This document shows, one piece after another, positions 1 to 9,418 of a DNA stretch of 64,000 nt; the stretch's first letter is position 1, and the number at the start of each line of letters is the position of its first letter. The stretch is taken from the NCBI RefSeq assembly GCF_000522985.1, contig NZ_CP007128.1, positions 5,192,220-5,256,219 on the forward strand. Reading direction: 5' to 3'. The notes below the pieces were generated by a model. The model made no database searches, was not told the origin of the DNA, and saw nothing but the letters and a program-made list of their open reading frames with translations. Source of the stretch: Gemmatirosa kalamazoonensis (GTDB taxonomy: Bacteria; Gemmatimonadota; Gemmatimonadetes; Gemmatimonadales; Gemmatimonadaceae). Made by a program: the position numbers and the translations under genes.

Positions 1-1495
1 TGAGCACGGGCGTCAGGTAGCGCACCTGCGCGGAGCTCGTCCACACGCGGTGCAGCAGGTCGTTGTAGTCGAGACCGAGGTTGAGGCGGTAGCGCAGGTT
101 GCCGACGATCTTCACCTCGCCGAACGCGGTGCCGATGACCTGGTTGGAGCGCGTGCGGTTGGAGTTGTTCGTCAGCACCGCGACCGGGTTCACGCCGTAG
201 TTCGGGTTCGCGTCGCTGCCGTAGCCCCAGCCGCCCGGGTTGTTCGGATCGCGGATCGGGATCGTCGGCAGCAGGCTCACGACGTCGATGAGCGGCAGCG
301 CCTGACCGCCGAAGATGCCGTTCGGGTACGCGCGCTGGTTCGACTGCGAGATGGCGAGCGCCTCACCGACGGTGATGCGGCCGCGCGTCGCGTCGGAGTT
401 CACGCGCACGCTGTAGCGGCGGAAGTCGGTGTTGATGACCGTGCCCTTCTGGTCGAGCACCGAGCCGCTCAGCAGGTAGCTCGCGCTCGTCGTGCCGCCG
501 GACGCGGTGAGGTTGTAGTTCTGGATCGCGCCCCGCTGGAACAGCGCGTCCTGCCAGTCGGTGTTGATCGACGCGCCGCCCGACACGCCCGCCGGCGGCG
601 TCTGCCCCGCGGCGGCGTACGCAGCCTTGAACACGTTCTGGAACTCGGCGGCGTTCATGAGCGGGATCCGCTTCGGGATCTGCTGGAAGCCGTAGTACGT
701 GTTCAGCGCGAAGCGGCTCGGCCCGTTCGCGCCGCGCTTCGTCGTGATGACGATGACGCCGTTCGACGCCTGCGCGCCGTACTGCGCGGCAGCGGAGGCG
801 TCCTTCAGGATGTTGATCGACGCGATGTCGTCGGGGTTGATGTTCGGGTTCTGCTGCCCGACGTACATGCCGTCGACGACGTAGAGCGGCGACGGGTTGC
901 CGAAGCCGTTCTGCCCGCGCACGACGATCGACGCGGGGCGACCGGGCTGGCCGCTCGCGGCGATCTGCACGCCGGGCGCGCGGCCGCGCAGCGCCTCCTC
1001 CACCGTGGCCACCTTCTGGTCCTGGATGTCGGAGGAGGTGACGGTGGAGACGGCGCCGGAGATGTCGCGGCGCTGCTCGTTCGTGTAGCCGACGACCGAC
1101 ACCGCGGTGAGCGTGGTGGCCGACGCGGTGAGCGTGACGTCGACGGTGAGCGTCTGGCCGTCGCCGACGGTGACCTGCTGGGTGACGGGCGTGTAGCCGA
1201 TGCGCGCGGCGCGCAGCGTGTACGTGCCGGCGGGGACGCCGCTGATGGAGTAGCGGCCGTCGTCGCCGGCCACCGCGCCGTAGCCGGTGCCGGTGAGCGC
1301 GACCTGTGCGCCGACGAGCGGCTGGCCGTTGTCGCCGCGCACGGTGCCGGTGACGCGTGCCGTACCGCGCGGCTGCTGCGCACCCGCCGCGGGGGCGAGC
1401 GCGGTGGTGGCCAGCGCAGCCGGCGCCCACGCGAGCCCGAGGGCGGTCAGCAGCCCTGCGGTCGCCCGCGCCGAGCGGTAGAAGGGGTAGATCAC
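1..1495 (-). CDS. SusC/RagA-like TonB-dependent outer-membrane receptor, 3' end beyond window
   Basis: The N-terminal half of a SusC-type receptor, running off the left edge. Such receptors import oligosaccharides or other large ligands across the outer membrane using TonB energy. Translation from GTG at 1495 gives a signal peptide, then a carboxypeptidase-regulatory-like beta domain (GTVRGDNGQPLVGAQV at about residues 45-60), then the plug domain with LYVVDGMYVG and the family signature ASNGVIVITTKRG at about residues 243-255. A GGAGGA ribosome-binding site (complement of 1503-1508) lies seven bases upstream and decides the start. It lies downstream of the lacI-type gene on the same strand, so galactoside uptake is a reasonable guess for its ligand. 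A SusD partner would be expected beyond the edge but cannot be seen. The family is certain; the substrate is inferred. Confidence 0.9.
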   Translation of the reverse strand, partial: MIYPFYRSARATAGLLTALGLAWAPAALATTALAPAAGAQQPRGTARVTGTVRGDNGQPLVGAQVALTGTGYGAVAGDDGRYSISGVPAGTYTLRAARIGYTPVTQQVTVGDGQTLTVDVTLTASATTLTAVSVVGYTNEQRRDISGAVSTVTSSDIQDQKVATVEEALRGRAPGVQIAASGQPGRPASIVVRGQNGFGNPSPLYVVDGMYVGQQNPNINPDDIASINILKDASAAAQYGAQASNGVIVITTKRGANGPSRFALNTYYGFQQIPKRIPLMNAAEFQNVFKAAYAAAGQTPPAGVSGGASINTDWQDALFQRGAIQNYNLTASGGTTSASYLLSGSVLDQKGTVINTDFRRYSVRVNSDATRGRITVGEALAISQSNQRAYPNGIFGGQALPLIDVVSLLPTIPIRDPNNPGGWGYGSDANPNYGVNPVAVLTNNSNRTRSNQVIGTAFGEVKIVGNLRYRLNLGLDYNDLLHRVWTSSAQVRYLTPVL

Positions 1496-1598
1496 GAGAC
1501 GATCCTCCGCGAGAAACGGGGTGAACGAGCCCGCCTAACGGCGCGGGTCTGAGAGAGACGAGGCGTGATGGTGTGCATGGTCCGCACGGCGCTCGGCG

Positions 1599-2681
1599 TC
1601 AGGCCCGCGCCGCGGTGCCGCGGCGGGGACGTGGAAGGGCGGCGGGAAGCGCGGCCGCCGGCGCCGCCGTGGAGCCGCGCACGACGAGCTCCGCGTCGAG
1701 GTAGACCTTCTCGGGCGCGAGCTGCTGCTGCGACTCGATCTGTCGGATGAGCATGCGCGCGGCGCGGTCGCCCATCTCGTGCTTCGGGACGTGCAGCGAC
1801 GTGAGCGGCACGGCGAGGTACTCGCACAGCGGCACGTCGTCGTAGCCGACCACCGAGACGTCCTCCGGCACGCGCAGCCCGAGCTCGCGCAGCGCGCGAC
1901 AGAGCCCGATGGCGACGAGGTCGTTGTAGCAGGTGACGCCGGTGGGACGCGGCCGCGCGTCGTCGCCGAACAGCGCGAGGCCGGCGCGGTAGCCGTCGGC
2001 GAGGTGCGCGCCGGCGGGGACGATGACGTCGTCGGTGAACGCGAGGTGCGACGAGCTGAACGCGCGGTGCACGCCCGCGACGCGCTCCTCGGAGTGCGCG
2101 GAGTACGCGGGGCCGGCGAGGTGGACGACGCGCGCGTGGCCTAACGCGAACAGGTGCTCGACGGCGCGGCGCGACCCCTCGACGTTGTCGACGTCGACGA
2201 TGCTCGCGCGCACGCCGCGCACCGCCTCGAGGAGGACGAACGGCACGTTGCGCCGCTTCAGCTCGAAGAAGTGCGAGAGGTCGGCGTGCTCGTCGAGCAC
2301 CGGCGTGGCGATGATGCCGTCGACGTCCTTGCCGCGGAGCATGGCGACCGCGCGGTGCTCGGCGCCGTAGTCGCCCTCGGACGAGACGACGAGGAGCGTG
2401 TAGCCGGCGGCGATGGCGGCGGCGCGGGCACCGGCGATGACGTCGGCGTAGTACGGGTTGTCGTACTCCTTGATGACGACGGCGATCGAGCGGTCGCGTC
2501 GGGCGACGGCGCGGCCGGCGAGCTGCGTCGGGCGATAGTTCAGCAGCTCGATGGCGGCGAGGACGCGGTCGCGCGTGGCGTCCTTCACGGTGTCCGACTC
2601 GTTGAGGACCGCGGACACCGTGGCCTTCGAGACGCCCGCCGACGCGGCGACGTCGCTGATCGTGGGACGCTTGGCGGCCAT
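1599..2681 (-). CDS. LacI-family transcriptional repressor
   Basis: A 360-residue LacI/GalR-type regulator. The helix-turn-helix is at residues 5-29 (PTISDVAASAGVSKATVSAV), followed by the hinge and a periplasmic-binding-protein-like sugar domain to about residue 330. The ATG at 2681 is chosen because the protein then begins MAAKRPTISDV, the usual family length; an in-frame ATG 16 codons upstream would add an unstructured leader. It is divergent from galT-galK and lies just upstream of the SusC-like gene. Two 14-bp operators with the same half-site (CCGAAC/GTTCGG) sit in the divergent gap, one 41 bases from its own start. This suggests it represses galTK and itself, with galactose or a galactoside as the likely inducer. 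The effector is inferred from context only. Confidence 0.93.
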   Translation of the reverse strand: MAAKRPTISDVAASAGVSKATVSAVLNESDTVKDATRDRVLAAIELLNYRPTQLAGRAVARRDRSIAVVIKEYDNPYYADVIAGARAAAIAAGYTLLVVSSEGDYGAEHRAVAMLRGKDVDGIIATPVLDEHADLSHFFELKRRNVPFVLLEAVRGVRASIVDVDNVEGSRRAVEHLFALGHARVVHLAGPAYSAHSEERVAGVHRAFSSSHLAFTDDVIVPAGAHLADGYRAGLALFGDDARPRPTGVTCYNDLVAIGLCRALRELGLRVPEDVSVVGYDDVPLCEYLAVPLTSLHVPKHEMGDRAARMLIRQIESQQQLAPEKVYLDAELVVRGSTAAPAAALPAALPRPRRGTAARA

Positions 2682-2721
2682 CGCGGTACGGGAGCGGGGC
2701 AGCAGCGTTTCGTCCGAACGT

Positions 2722-2735
2722 CCGAACAAGTTCGG
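2722..2735. promoter_or_regulatory. LacI-type operator, lacI-proximal
   Basis: CCGAACAAGTTCGG has 6-bp inverted half-sites around a two-base centre. It uses the same half-sites as the operator at 2921-2934 and lies 41 bases upstream of the repressor's start, as expected for autoregulation. The assignment rests on symmetry and position. Confidence 0.6.
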
Positions 2736-2871
2736 CCGGTTCGACTCGGTTCAGCGAGGCGGAACGTGCTCGGCGTCCACGCCCGTGTCAAGCTGTGGGA
2801 CCCCGCCGAGCGGGCCGTCGTCACCGCACTCGACCGCGCCGGCCGGGTCGCCCGGTCGACCGGGCGCCGCC

Positions 2872-2899
2872 TTGACAGCGGGGCGCTTCCTCCTGTACT
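2872..2899 (+). promoter_or_regulatory. Probable galT-galK promoter
   Basis: A perfect -35 hexamer TTGACA (2872-2877) is followed after 16 bases by TGTACT (2894-2899), a moderate -10. Predicted initiation near 2906 lies just upstream of the operator at 2921-2934, the classic arrangement for repressor blocking. The remainder of the 343-bp divergent gap (2682-3025) shows no gene. Confidence 0.5.
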
Positions 2900-2920
2900 C
2901 AGTGAACGCGCCGAACGCTC

Positions 2921-2934
2921 CCGAACCGGTTCGG
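2921..2934. promoter_or_regulatory. LacI-type operator, galT-proximal
   Basis: CCGAACCGGTTCGG is a perfect 14-bp palindrome with the central CpG typical of LacI-family operators. It lies just downstream of the predicted galT transcription start. Its centre is about 199 bp (close to 19 helical turns) from that of the matching site at 2722-2735, which would allow looping. Confidence 0.7.
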
Positions 2935-3025
2935 CGACCGAGCGCGGGCGACGCCACCCGGGCGCGGACCGTGCAGCACGCGGGCGCCGCCAGTCACCAC
3001 CGACGGAGCCGACGGAGACCTGCCC

Positions 3026-4096
3026 GTGACCGACCTCGCTGCCCTCGCCGAGCACCCGCACCGCCGCCGCAACGCCCTGAGCGGCGAGTGGGTGCTCGTC
3101 TCGCCGCATCGCAACCAGCGGCCGTGGCAGGGACAGGTCGAGAAGCACGCGCAGTCGCACCGCCCGGCGTACGACCCGACCTGCTACCTGTGCCCCGGCA
3201 ACGCGCGCGCGGGCGGCGCGGAGAACCCGACGTACACGAGCACGTTCGTCTTCGACAACGACTTCGCCGCGCTGCGCCCGGGCCCCGCGCCCGACGCCGA
3301 GCCGCCGAGCGACGCGGATCTGTTCGTCGCGTCGCCCGAGCCGGGACGCTGCCGCGTGATCTGCTTCTCGCCGCGCCACGACCTCACGCTCCCCGACATG
3401 GCGCTGCCGGCGATCCGCGGCGTCGTCGACACGTGGGCCGAGCAGTACGCGCTGTTAGGCAGCGACCCGGCCATCGGCCACGTGCAGATCTTCGAGAACA
3501 AGGGCGAGATCATGGGGTGCAGCAACCCGCACCCGCACGGGCAGATCTGGGCGCAGGCGTCGCTGCCGCTGCACGTTGCGCGCGAGCACGAGCGGCAGCG
3601 CGCGCACCACGACCGCCACGGCCGCACGCTGCTCGCGGACTATCTCGCCGAGGAGCTGCGCCGCGACGAGCGCATCGTCGTCGCGAACGACGCGTTCGTC
3701 GTCGTCGTGCCGTGGTGGGCGGTGTGGCCGTTCGAGACGCTCGTCGTCGCGCGCCGTCCCGTCGCGCACCTCGGCGAGCTCACCGACGCCGAGCGCGACG
3801 GGCTGGCCGACATCGTGCAGCGGGTCACGCGGCGCTACGACAACCTGTTCGACGTGTCGTTCCCGTACTCCGCCGGCATCCACCAGGCGCCGACCGACGG
3901 CCAGGCGCATCCGGAGTGGCACCTGCACCTGCACTTCTTCCCGCCGCTGCTGCGCTCCGCGACCGTGCGCAAGTTCCTCGTCGGCTACGAGATGCTCGGC
4001 GAGCCGCAGCGCGACCTCACGGCGGAGACCGCGGCGGCGCGGCTCCGTGCGCTCCCCGAGACGCCGCTCGCCGACAAGGCCGAACCGCTCCCGTAA
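3026..4096 (+). CDS. galT: Galactose-1-phosphate uridylyltransferase
   Basis: Leloir-pathway enzyme of 356 residues that exchanges UDP between UDP-glucose and galactose-1-phosphate in the cytoplasm. The active-site HPHGQ is at residues 169-173 (NPHPHGQIW), whose second histidine is uridylylated in the family. A Cys pair, CYLC at 53-56, matches the zinc site. The C-terminal half carries the second HIT-like fold with HLHLHFFPP. The GTG start at 3026 has GGAG eight bases upstream (3014-3017). galK follows with no gap, so the two form an operon predicted to be controlled by the divergent LacI repressor. Confidence 0.96.
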   Translation: MTDLAALAEHPHRRRNALSGEWVLVSPHRNQRPWQGQVEKHAQSHRPAYDPTCYLCPGNARAGGAENPTYTSTFVFDNDFAALRPGPAPDAEPPSDADLFVASPEPGRCRVICFSPRHDLTLPDMALPAIRGVVDTWAEQYALLGSDPAIGHVQIFENKGEIMGCSNPHPHGQIWAQASLPLHVAREHERQRAHHDRHGRTLLADYLAEELRRDERIVVANDAFVVVVPWWAVWPFETLVVARRPVAHLGELTDAERDGLADIVQRVTRRYDNLFDVSFPYSAGIHQAPTDGQAHPEWHLHLHFFPPLLRSATVRKFLVGYEMLGEPQRDLTAETAAARLRALPETPLADKAEPLP

Positions 4097-5260
<1,164 letters not shown>

Positions 5261-5272
5261 CGCGCCATGCAC

Positions 5273-5401
5273 GACTCCACGTACGTGTTTGTGTGGGACT
5301 GAAGAAGGACTGAAGAAGGAGAACACAGCAAGAAAGTGTTGGTCCTTCTTCAGTCTCTCTTCAGTCCTTCTTCAGTCCTTCAGTCACTCGTACGTGGAGT
5401 C
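5273..5401. repeat. Long hairpin with tandem-word arms, putative bidirectional terminator
   Basis: The outer 13-bp arms (GACTCCACGTACG / CGTACGTGGAGTC) are perfect. Inside them, direct copies of ACTGAAGAAGG face copies of CCTTCTTCAGT around a central GTTGG-containing loop. It sits between convergent galK and the HNH gene, so it would serve both as a terminator. There is no conspicuous T-tract. A sister copy with the same words is at 9271-9400. Confidence 0.8.
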
Positions 5402-5411
5402 TCGTCGGTCC

Positions 5412-5825
5412 TCACGCGGCGTACGCGAGGCTCACCGCCCGCTTGGCGCTCCGCTTCAGCGCGCGATGCACGGTGCGCGCGTACCGGACGAAGTTCTGCC
5501 CCGCCCATGGATTGCGCAGGAAGAACTCGAGCGGGAGCATGTCGGCCTTCATGCGGTTGCACGGTCCGCACGCGGCGACGACGTTGCCGGCGACGTCCGG
5601 CCCGCCCTTCGCGCGCGGGTACACGTGGTCGAGCGTCGCCGACTCGATGCACAGCGCGGCCGCGCAGTAGACGCAGCGCCGGCCGCAGTCGCGCAGCGCG
5701 GCGGCCTTCAAGGCGCGTTTGGCGAACAATTCGGCCATCTCGCGCGGCCGACGGAAGCCGCGGCGCGGCGAGCGGGCGAGCATGTGGCGAGGAACGTTGC
5801 GGCGGATCGCGGCGGGTCGGGGCAT
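5412..5825 (-). CDS. HNH endonuclease-like protein
   Basis: A 137-residue basic protein with a compact HNH/McrA-like nuclease fold. CVYC at about residues 51-54 and the later CGPC pair form the structural zinc knuckles. LDHVYPRAKGG carries the catalytic DH, and the N of NVVAACGPCN the third HNH element. The C-terminus (NPWAGQNFVRYARTV) is an extra helical region. A GAGG ribosome-binding site lies just upstream of ATG 5825. It stands alone, convergent with galK. Such small HNH proteins may be DNA-repair or defence nucleases; nothing nearby decides which. A similar protein is encoded at 19899-20222. Confidence 0.85.
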   Translation of the reverse strand: MPRPAAIRRNVPRHMLARSPRRGFRRPREMAELFAKRALKAAALRDCGRRCVYCAAALCIESATLDHVYPRAKGGPDVAGNVVAACGPCNRMKADMLPLEFFLRNPWAGQNFVRYARTVHRALKRSAKRAVSLAYAA

Positions 5826-5855
5826 GAGACCTCGTCGGAAGTGGGCTACAACGGC

Positions 5856-5894
5856 GACGCCCCGCTCCGGGCCAGGGCCCGGATGCGGGGCGTC
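5856..5894. repeat. Strong intergenic hairpin
   Basis: GACGCCCCGC plus TCCGGGC pair with GCCCGGA plus GCGGGGCGTC. This gives a 17-bp stem with one bulged T and a four-base loop. It lies about 30 bases upstream of the HNH start, in its probable leader, or as a second terminator after the HIT gene. The rest of 5895-6047 shows nothing recognisable. Confidence 0.6.
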
Positions 5895-6047
5895 AGACGG
5901 TCGCTGCTCAGCGTGCGGCGCCTACGGGTCGCGCTCGTCGGTCGTCTCGGTCTCCCCCGCTGCGCCATCCCGCGTCCTCCGATGTCGGGTCGTCACGCTG
6001 CCTACCGTGACTAACGCAGCGGGCGTGCCAGATGTTGCAGGGGGCCT

Positions 6048-6173
6048 GATACGGCGGCGCTAATACTACGGCGCCGATGGGGCGGCGCTGAGAACCCGGC
6101 GCTGATCCCGCGCGTTTTCAGCGCCGGAGGTTCAGCGCCGCCTCACCAGCGCCGATTGAGCAGCGCCGCCTCA
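6048..6173. repeat. Imperfect palindrome built of GGCGGCGCTGA words, putative terminator
   Basis: Copies of GGCGGCGCTGA and CGGCGCTGA on the left face TCAGCGCCG copies on the right. The best arms are 6081-6105 and 6118-6142, with a few mismatches around a GC-rich loop. It directly follows the stop of the HIT gene on the minus strand, the position expected of a terminator. It belongs to the same class as the other word-repeat hairpins but is more degraded. Confidence 0.6.
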
Positions 6174-6674
6174 TCAAACCCCGGCGGAGTCGGTGACGCG
6201 GCGGCGCGGCGGCTCGGGGCGCAGCGACTCGCGCATCGGATCGCGCAGGTCGGCGATGATGCGCGCGGCGATCGCCTCGAGCCGCAGACGGTCCGGCATC
6301 TCCGAGCCGCCGAACGGCAGCGGCACGTCGAAGCCGTCGCCGGCGCGCCGCGGGATGATGTGGATGTGATAGTGGAACACGTCCTGCCCCGCGGCCGAGC
6401 CGCTGTTGACGACGATGTTCAGGTCGTGCAGCCCCGTGACGCGCTGGATCGCCGGGATGAGCTGGAGCGTCACGTCGTAGAGGTGCCGCCCCACGTCGCG
6501 CGGCACGTCCTCGAGGCGCTCGTAGTGCTCGCGCGGCACCACCAGCACGTGCCCGTCGTTCACCGGCTGGATGTCCATGAACGCGAGCGCGTCGGCGTCC
6601 TCGTAGCAGACGGAGACCTCCGCCGCGCCGTGGATGAGATCGCAGAACGGACAGTGCGGGGGTGTCTTCGACAT
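6174..6674 (-). CDS. HIT-family nucleotide hydrolase/transferase
   Basis: A 166-residue histidine-triad protein. The triad HYHIHIIPR (His near residues 101, 103 and 105) is the nucleotide-phosphate catalytic motif. The N-terminal CPFCDLI pair resembles the zinc site of Hint/HinT-like members. The family hydrolyses purine nucleoside phosphoramidates or dinucleoside polyphosphates in the cytoplasm; the exact substrate cannot be read. A GAGG ribosome-binding site precedes ATG 6674. The C-terminus carries a proline/arginine-rich tail of about 25 residues not typical of the core fold. It lies 99 bases after the zinc metalloprotease gene on the same strand. Confidence 0.9.
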   Translation of the reverse strand: MSKTPPHCPFCDLIHGAAEVSVCYEDADALAFMDIQPVNDGHVLVVPREHYERLEDVPRDVGRHLYDVTLQLIPAIQRVTGLHDLNIVVNSGSAAGQDVFHYHIHIIPRRAGDGFDVPLPFGGSEMPDRLRLEAIAARIIADLRDPMRESLRPEPPRRRVTDSAGV

Positions 6675-6773
6675 GCGAGTCCTCGGCCTGGTTGAGCTGT
6701 GCGGAGGAAGGAAAAGTGCATTCGACGGGCCAGCGCGGCGGCGGTCCGCCGCCGCGCCTGCCTCCCGCCGAGG

Positions 6774-9188
6774 TCACGGCTCGCCGAACGGATCTCCCGG
6801 CGGCGCGACGAGCGCCGGCGACGGATGCGGCACCTCGCGCCGCGTGAGCCACCGGTCGGCGTCGCCGGCGAGCTGCAGGAAGTGCGCGCGGCTCTCCACC
6901 GGCCCCACGCCGTCCGCGGCGCGACGCGCGCTCGCGCCGAGCGCGGCGATCTTGAGGTCCGCCATCGCGCGCACCTCGGGCGACGCGTCGGAGTCCGACG
7001 CGAGCGTGAGCAGACGATCGAACAGCGCGCGCTGGGCCACGCGGCGCAGCGCGGCGTCCCGCTCCGGCTCCGATTCGGCGCTCGTGCCCGGCCACCGCAC
7101 GGCGCGCGCGAGCGCGTCGATCGTCTCGGCGAGCGACAATTGCCGCGGGTCGAACACGCGCTGCTGGACGAGGCGCGCCGCGCGCTCGCGTTGAAGGGTC
7201 GCATCGACGATCATCTGCGCGAGCGTGCGCGCGGCGCCGAGCGCGTCGAACGTGGGGCGCGTGCGCGTGCGGAACAGCTCCACGTCGGGCGTCACCGCGT
7301 TCGCGTTGGGCCCGAGCAGCGTGCGCACCGTGTCGGGGATGTTCAGCTCCGACGGGGCGAGCGCGGCGGCGAGCATGCCGAGCGCCGCACGCTGACGCGC
7401 CGCATCGATCGGCCGCGTGGCCTGCTGCGCGTCGCCGCGCACCGCGTTCGCGTACTCCATGCCGCCGAGCGCGCGCGACAGCGCGTTGATCGCGAAGCGG
7501 TGCATGAAGTACACGGGCGCGAACCGCTCCTGCAGCAGCGCGAGCGGATCGCCCGGTCGCACCGCGCGCTCGCCGAACCGCGCCATCGCCACGCGCCGCA
7601 CCGCCTGCTCGCGCCGGAAGAACTCCTCCGCGGTCGCCGCATCGTCCCACAGCACGGTGCGCGGGTCGCTCGCGTAGTCCGGGCGCGCGTCGATGTCGCT
7701 CAGGTACAGGTATCCCTTCCGGAGCCCCTCGGCCACGATCGCGCGCAGCGAATCCTGCTCCTGCGCGGGCGGGAAGATGCCGTAGCCCCAGCGGATCGCC
7801 CACACGTCGTACGGCCCGGGCCCCGGCGCGTACGCGGCGGAGATGTCGATGTCGCCGCGGCCGTCGACGGTGACCCGGGGCGGCGGGTAGTCCATCACCG
7901 ATGCGCGCTCGTACGTCGACGCGATGTAGTTGTGCGACAGGCCTAACGTGTGCCCCGTCTCGTGCGCGCTCACCTGCCGCACGCGCGCGAGCACGAACGC
8001 CGTGTCGGCCGCCGCGGCGTCGGCCCCCTTGAGCCCCGCGTAGAGGTTGTAGTCGGTGCGCGCGCGGTGCGAGTCGAGGCGCGCCATCCCCTTCAGGATC
8101 TCGCCCGTGCGCGGATCGACGATGGAGCCGCCGACCGACCAGCCACGCTCGTTGCGGTTCTCCCACTGCACCACGTTGTAGCGCGCGTCCATCGGGTCGA
8201 CGCCCGCCGGCAGCCACTCGACGCGGAAGCCGCCGGCGAGGCCGGCCTGCGCGAACACCTGCTCCCACCACTTCACGCCCTGCATCGTCGCCGTCCGGAT
8301 CGGCTCCGGGATGCCGGGATCGACGTAGTAGACGATCGGGTTCTTGATCGGGCTGTTGGGATCGTTCGGGTTCACGCGCTCGAGCCGATGGCGCGCGATC
8401 CACTCCTGCACGAGCGGGCGCTGGATCGGCTGCGCGTAGTCGCGGAACGAGATGCCGAAGTAGCCGACGCGCGGGTCGGACTCGCGCGGCCGGTAGCCCG
8501 TTCGGAGCGGCAGCAGCGAGACGTGCTCGCGCAGCGTGAACGCCGAGCCGTCGGGCACCACCGCGCTCACGATGCCGCCCGGGCGTCCGCCGGTCGCGAA
8601 CGTGAGCGCGACGTCGACCTCGGTGTTCGTCGGGAAGTTGCGCGTGAGCGCGCGGTTGATCCCCGAGCGGTCGCGCGCCACCGAGTAGCTCCCCTGCTGC
8701 GTGCGCTCGAGCGTGCGCGAGACGTCCATCCAGTCGCGCACGAACAGGTCCGTGGCATCGACGAGCAGCCGGCCCCCCTCGGTGCCTAACAGCGGCAGCG
8801 ACGCGATCGTGCTCGACGGGAACGCTTCGGCGACGCTACGCTGGTGCGCGGCGTTCGCCGTGTCGGACGAGCGGTAGTTCCAGTTCTCCAGCACGACGAG
8901 CACGCGCTCGCCGTTGCGGTCGAAGCGCACGACGTAGCTGTCGCCGCTCGCGCCGCGATCGAGCCCCACCGGGTTCGATCCGAGGCCCGTGGCGAGCGCG
9001 GTGGTGAGCAGCGCGCGCATGGAGTCGGCCGGGAGCTCGAGCAGCAGCTTGCCCGTGCGCGCGTCGGTGTAGACGGGGAGAAAGCCGTCGAGCCGCTCGT
9101 AGCCGGCGGTCTTGCCGCCGAACGGCGCGGGCTGCGCGGCAGCCGAGGCGGCGACGAGGAACGAGAGGAAAGCGAGTCGCTTGGGCAT
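6774..9188 (-). CDS. Secreted zinc-dependent metalloprotease (DUF5117/DUF5118 type)
   Basis: A protein of 804 residues beginning MPKRLAFLSFLVAASAAAQ, a signal peptide cleaved near residue 20. The central catalytic domain holds HETGHTLGLSHN (near residues 404-415), a metzincin-type HExxHxxGxxH zinc motif. Flanking regions resemble the DUF5117 and DUF5118 domains that surround this peptidase core in Bacteroidetes and Gemmatimonadota. The ATG at 9188 gives a clean signal peptide. Frames upstream stay open but only code through the palindrome at 9271-9400, so they are rejected. I see no Shine-Dalgarno sequence. The substrate is unknown; it probably digests protein in the periplasm or outside the cell. 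Confidence 0.9.
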   Translation of the reverse strand: MPKRLAFLSFLVAASAAAQPAPFGGKTAGYERLDGFLPVYTDARTGKLLLELPADSMRALLTTALATGLGSNPVGLDRGASGDSYVVRFDRNGERVLVVLENWNYRSSDTANAAHQRSVAEAFPSSTIASLPLLGTEGGRLLVDATDLFVRDWMDVSRTLERTQQGSYSVARDRSGINRALTRNFPTNTEVDVALTFATGGRPGGIVSAVVPDGSAFTLREHVSLLPLRTGYRPRESDPRVGYFGISFRDYAQPIQRPLVQEWIARHRLERVNPNDPNSPIKNPIVYYVDPGIPEPIRTATMQGVKWWEQVFAQAGLAGGFRVEWLPAGVDPMDARYNVVQWENRNERGWSVGGSIVDPRTGEILKGMARLDSHRARTDYNLYAGLKGADAAAADTAFVLARVRQVSAHETGHTLGLSHNYIASTYERASVMDYPPPRVTVDGRGDIDISAAYAPGPGPYDVWAIRWGYGIFPPAQEQDSLRAIVAEGLRKGYLYLSDIDARPDYASDPRTVLWDDAATAEEFFRREQAVRRVAMARFGERAVRPGDPLALLQERFAPVYFMHRFAINALSRALGGMEYANAVRGDAQQATRPIDAARQRAALGMLAAALAPSELNIPDTVRTLLGPNANAVTPDVELFRTRTRPTFDALGAARTLAQMIVDATLQRERAARLVQQRVFDPRQLSLAETIDALARAVRWPGTSAESEPERDAALRRVAQRALFDRLLTLASDSDASPEVRAMADLKIAALGASARRAADGVGPVESRAHFLQLAGDADRWLTRREVPHPSPALVAPPGDPFGEP

Positions 9189-9270
9189 GCGTCGGAGAGG
9201 AGAGGATCGGCGGAGTCTTTCGCGCCGCGCGCGCGCGCGCGCAAGCGGGCCCGCTCGGCTCCGCCTCGGA

Positions 9271-9400
9271 CGGCTCCACGTACGTGTGGTCGCGGGACTG
9301 AAGAAGGACTGAAGGAGGACTGAAGAAGGAGAACACCAACAGAGTTGTTGGTCCTCCTTCAGTCCTTCTTCAGTCCTCCAAGAACACGTACGTGGAGCCG
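9271..9400. repeat. Long hairpin with tandem-word arms, sister of 5273-5401
   Basis: The outer 17-bp arms (CGGCTCCACGTACGTGT at 9271-9287 and its complement at 9384-9400) are perfect. Inner arms are repeats of ACTGAAGAAGG and ACTGAAGGAGG against their complements. It follows the stop of the S41 peptidase gene and precedes the metalloprotease gene on the same strand. It shares the CCACGTACGTG tips and the repeated word with 5273-5401, about 4 kb away. Confidence 0.8.
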
Positions 9401-9418
9401 TCCACGGAGCGCCCCGCC

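Noticed and set aside
50-1552. Long open frame on the plus strand opposite the SusC-like gene
   Set aside because: The protein is Arg/Val/Ala low-complexity with no recognisable motif; the opposite strand has clear TonB-receptor signatures. Such antisense frames are common in very GC-rich DNA.
5273-5401. Hairpins considered as insertion sequences or MITEs
   Set aside because: No transposase, no target-site duplication that I can see, and the arms are internal word repeats rather than unique terminal inverted repeats. Placement at gene ends fits terminators better.
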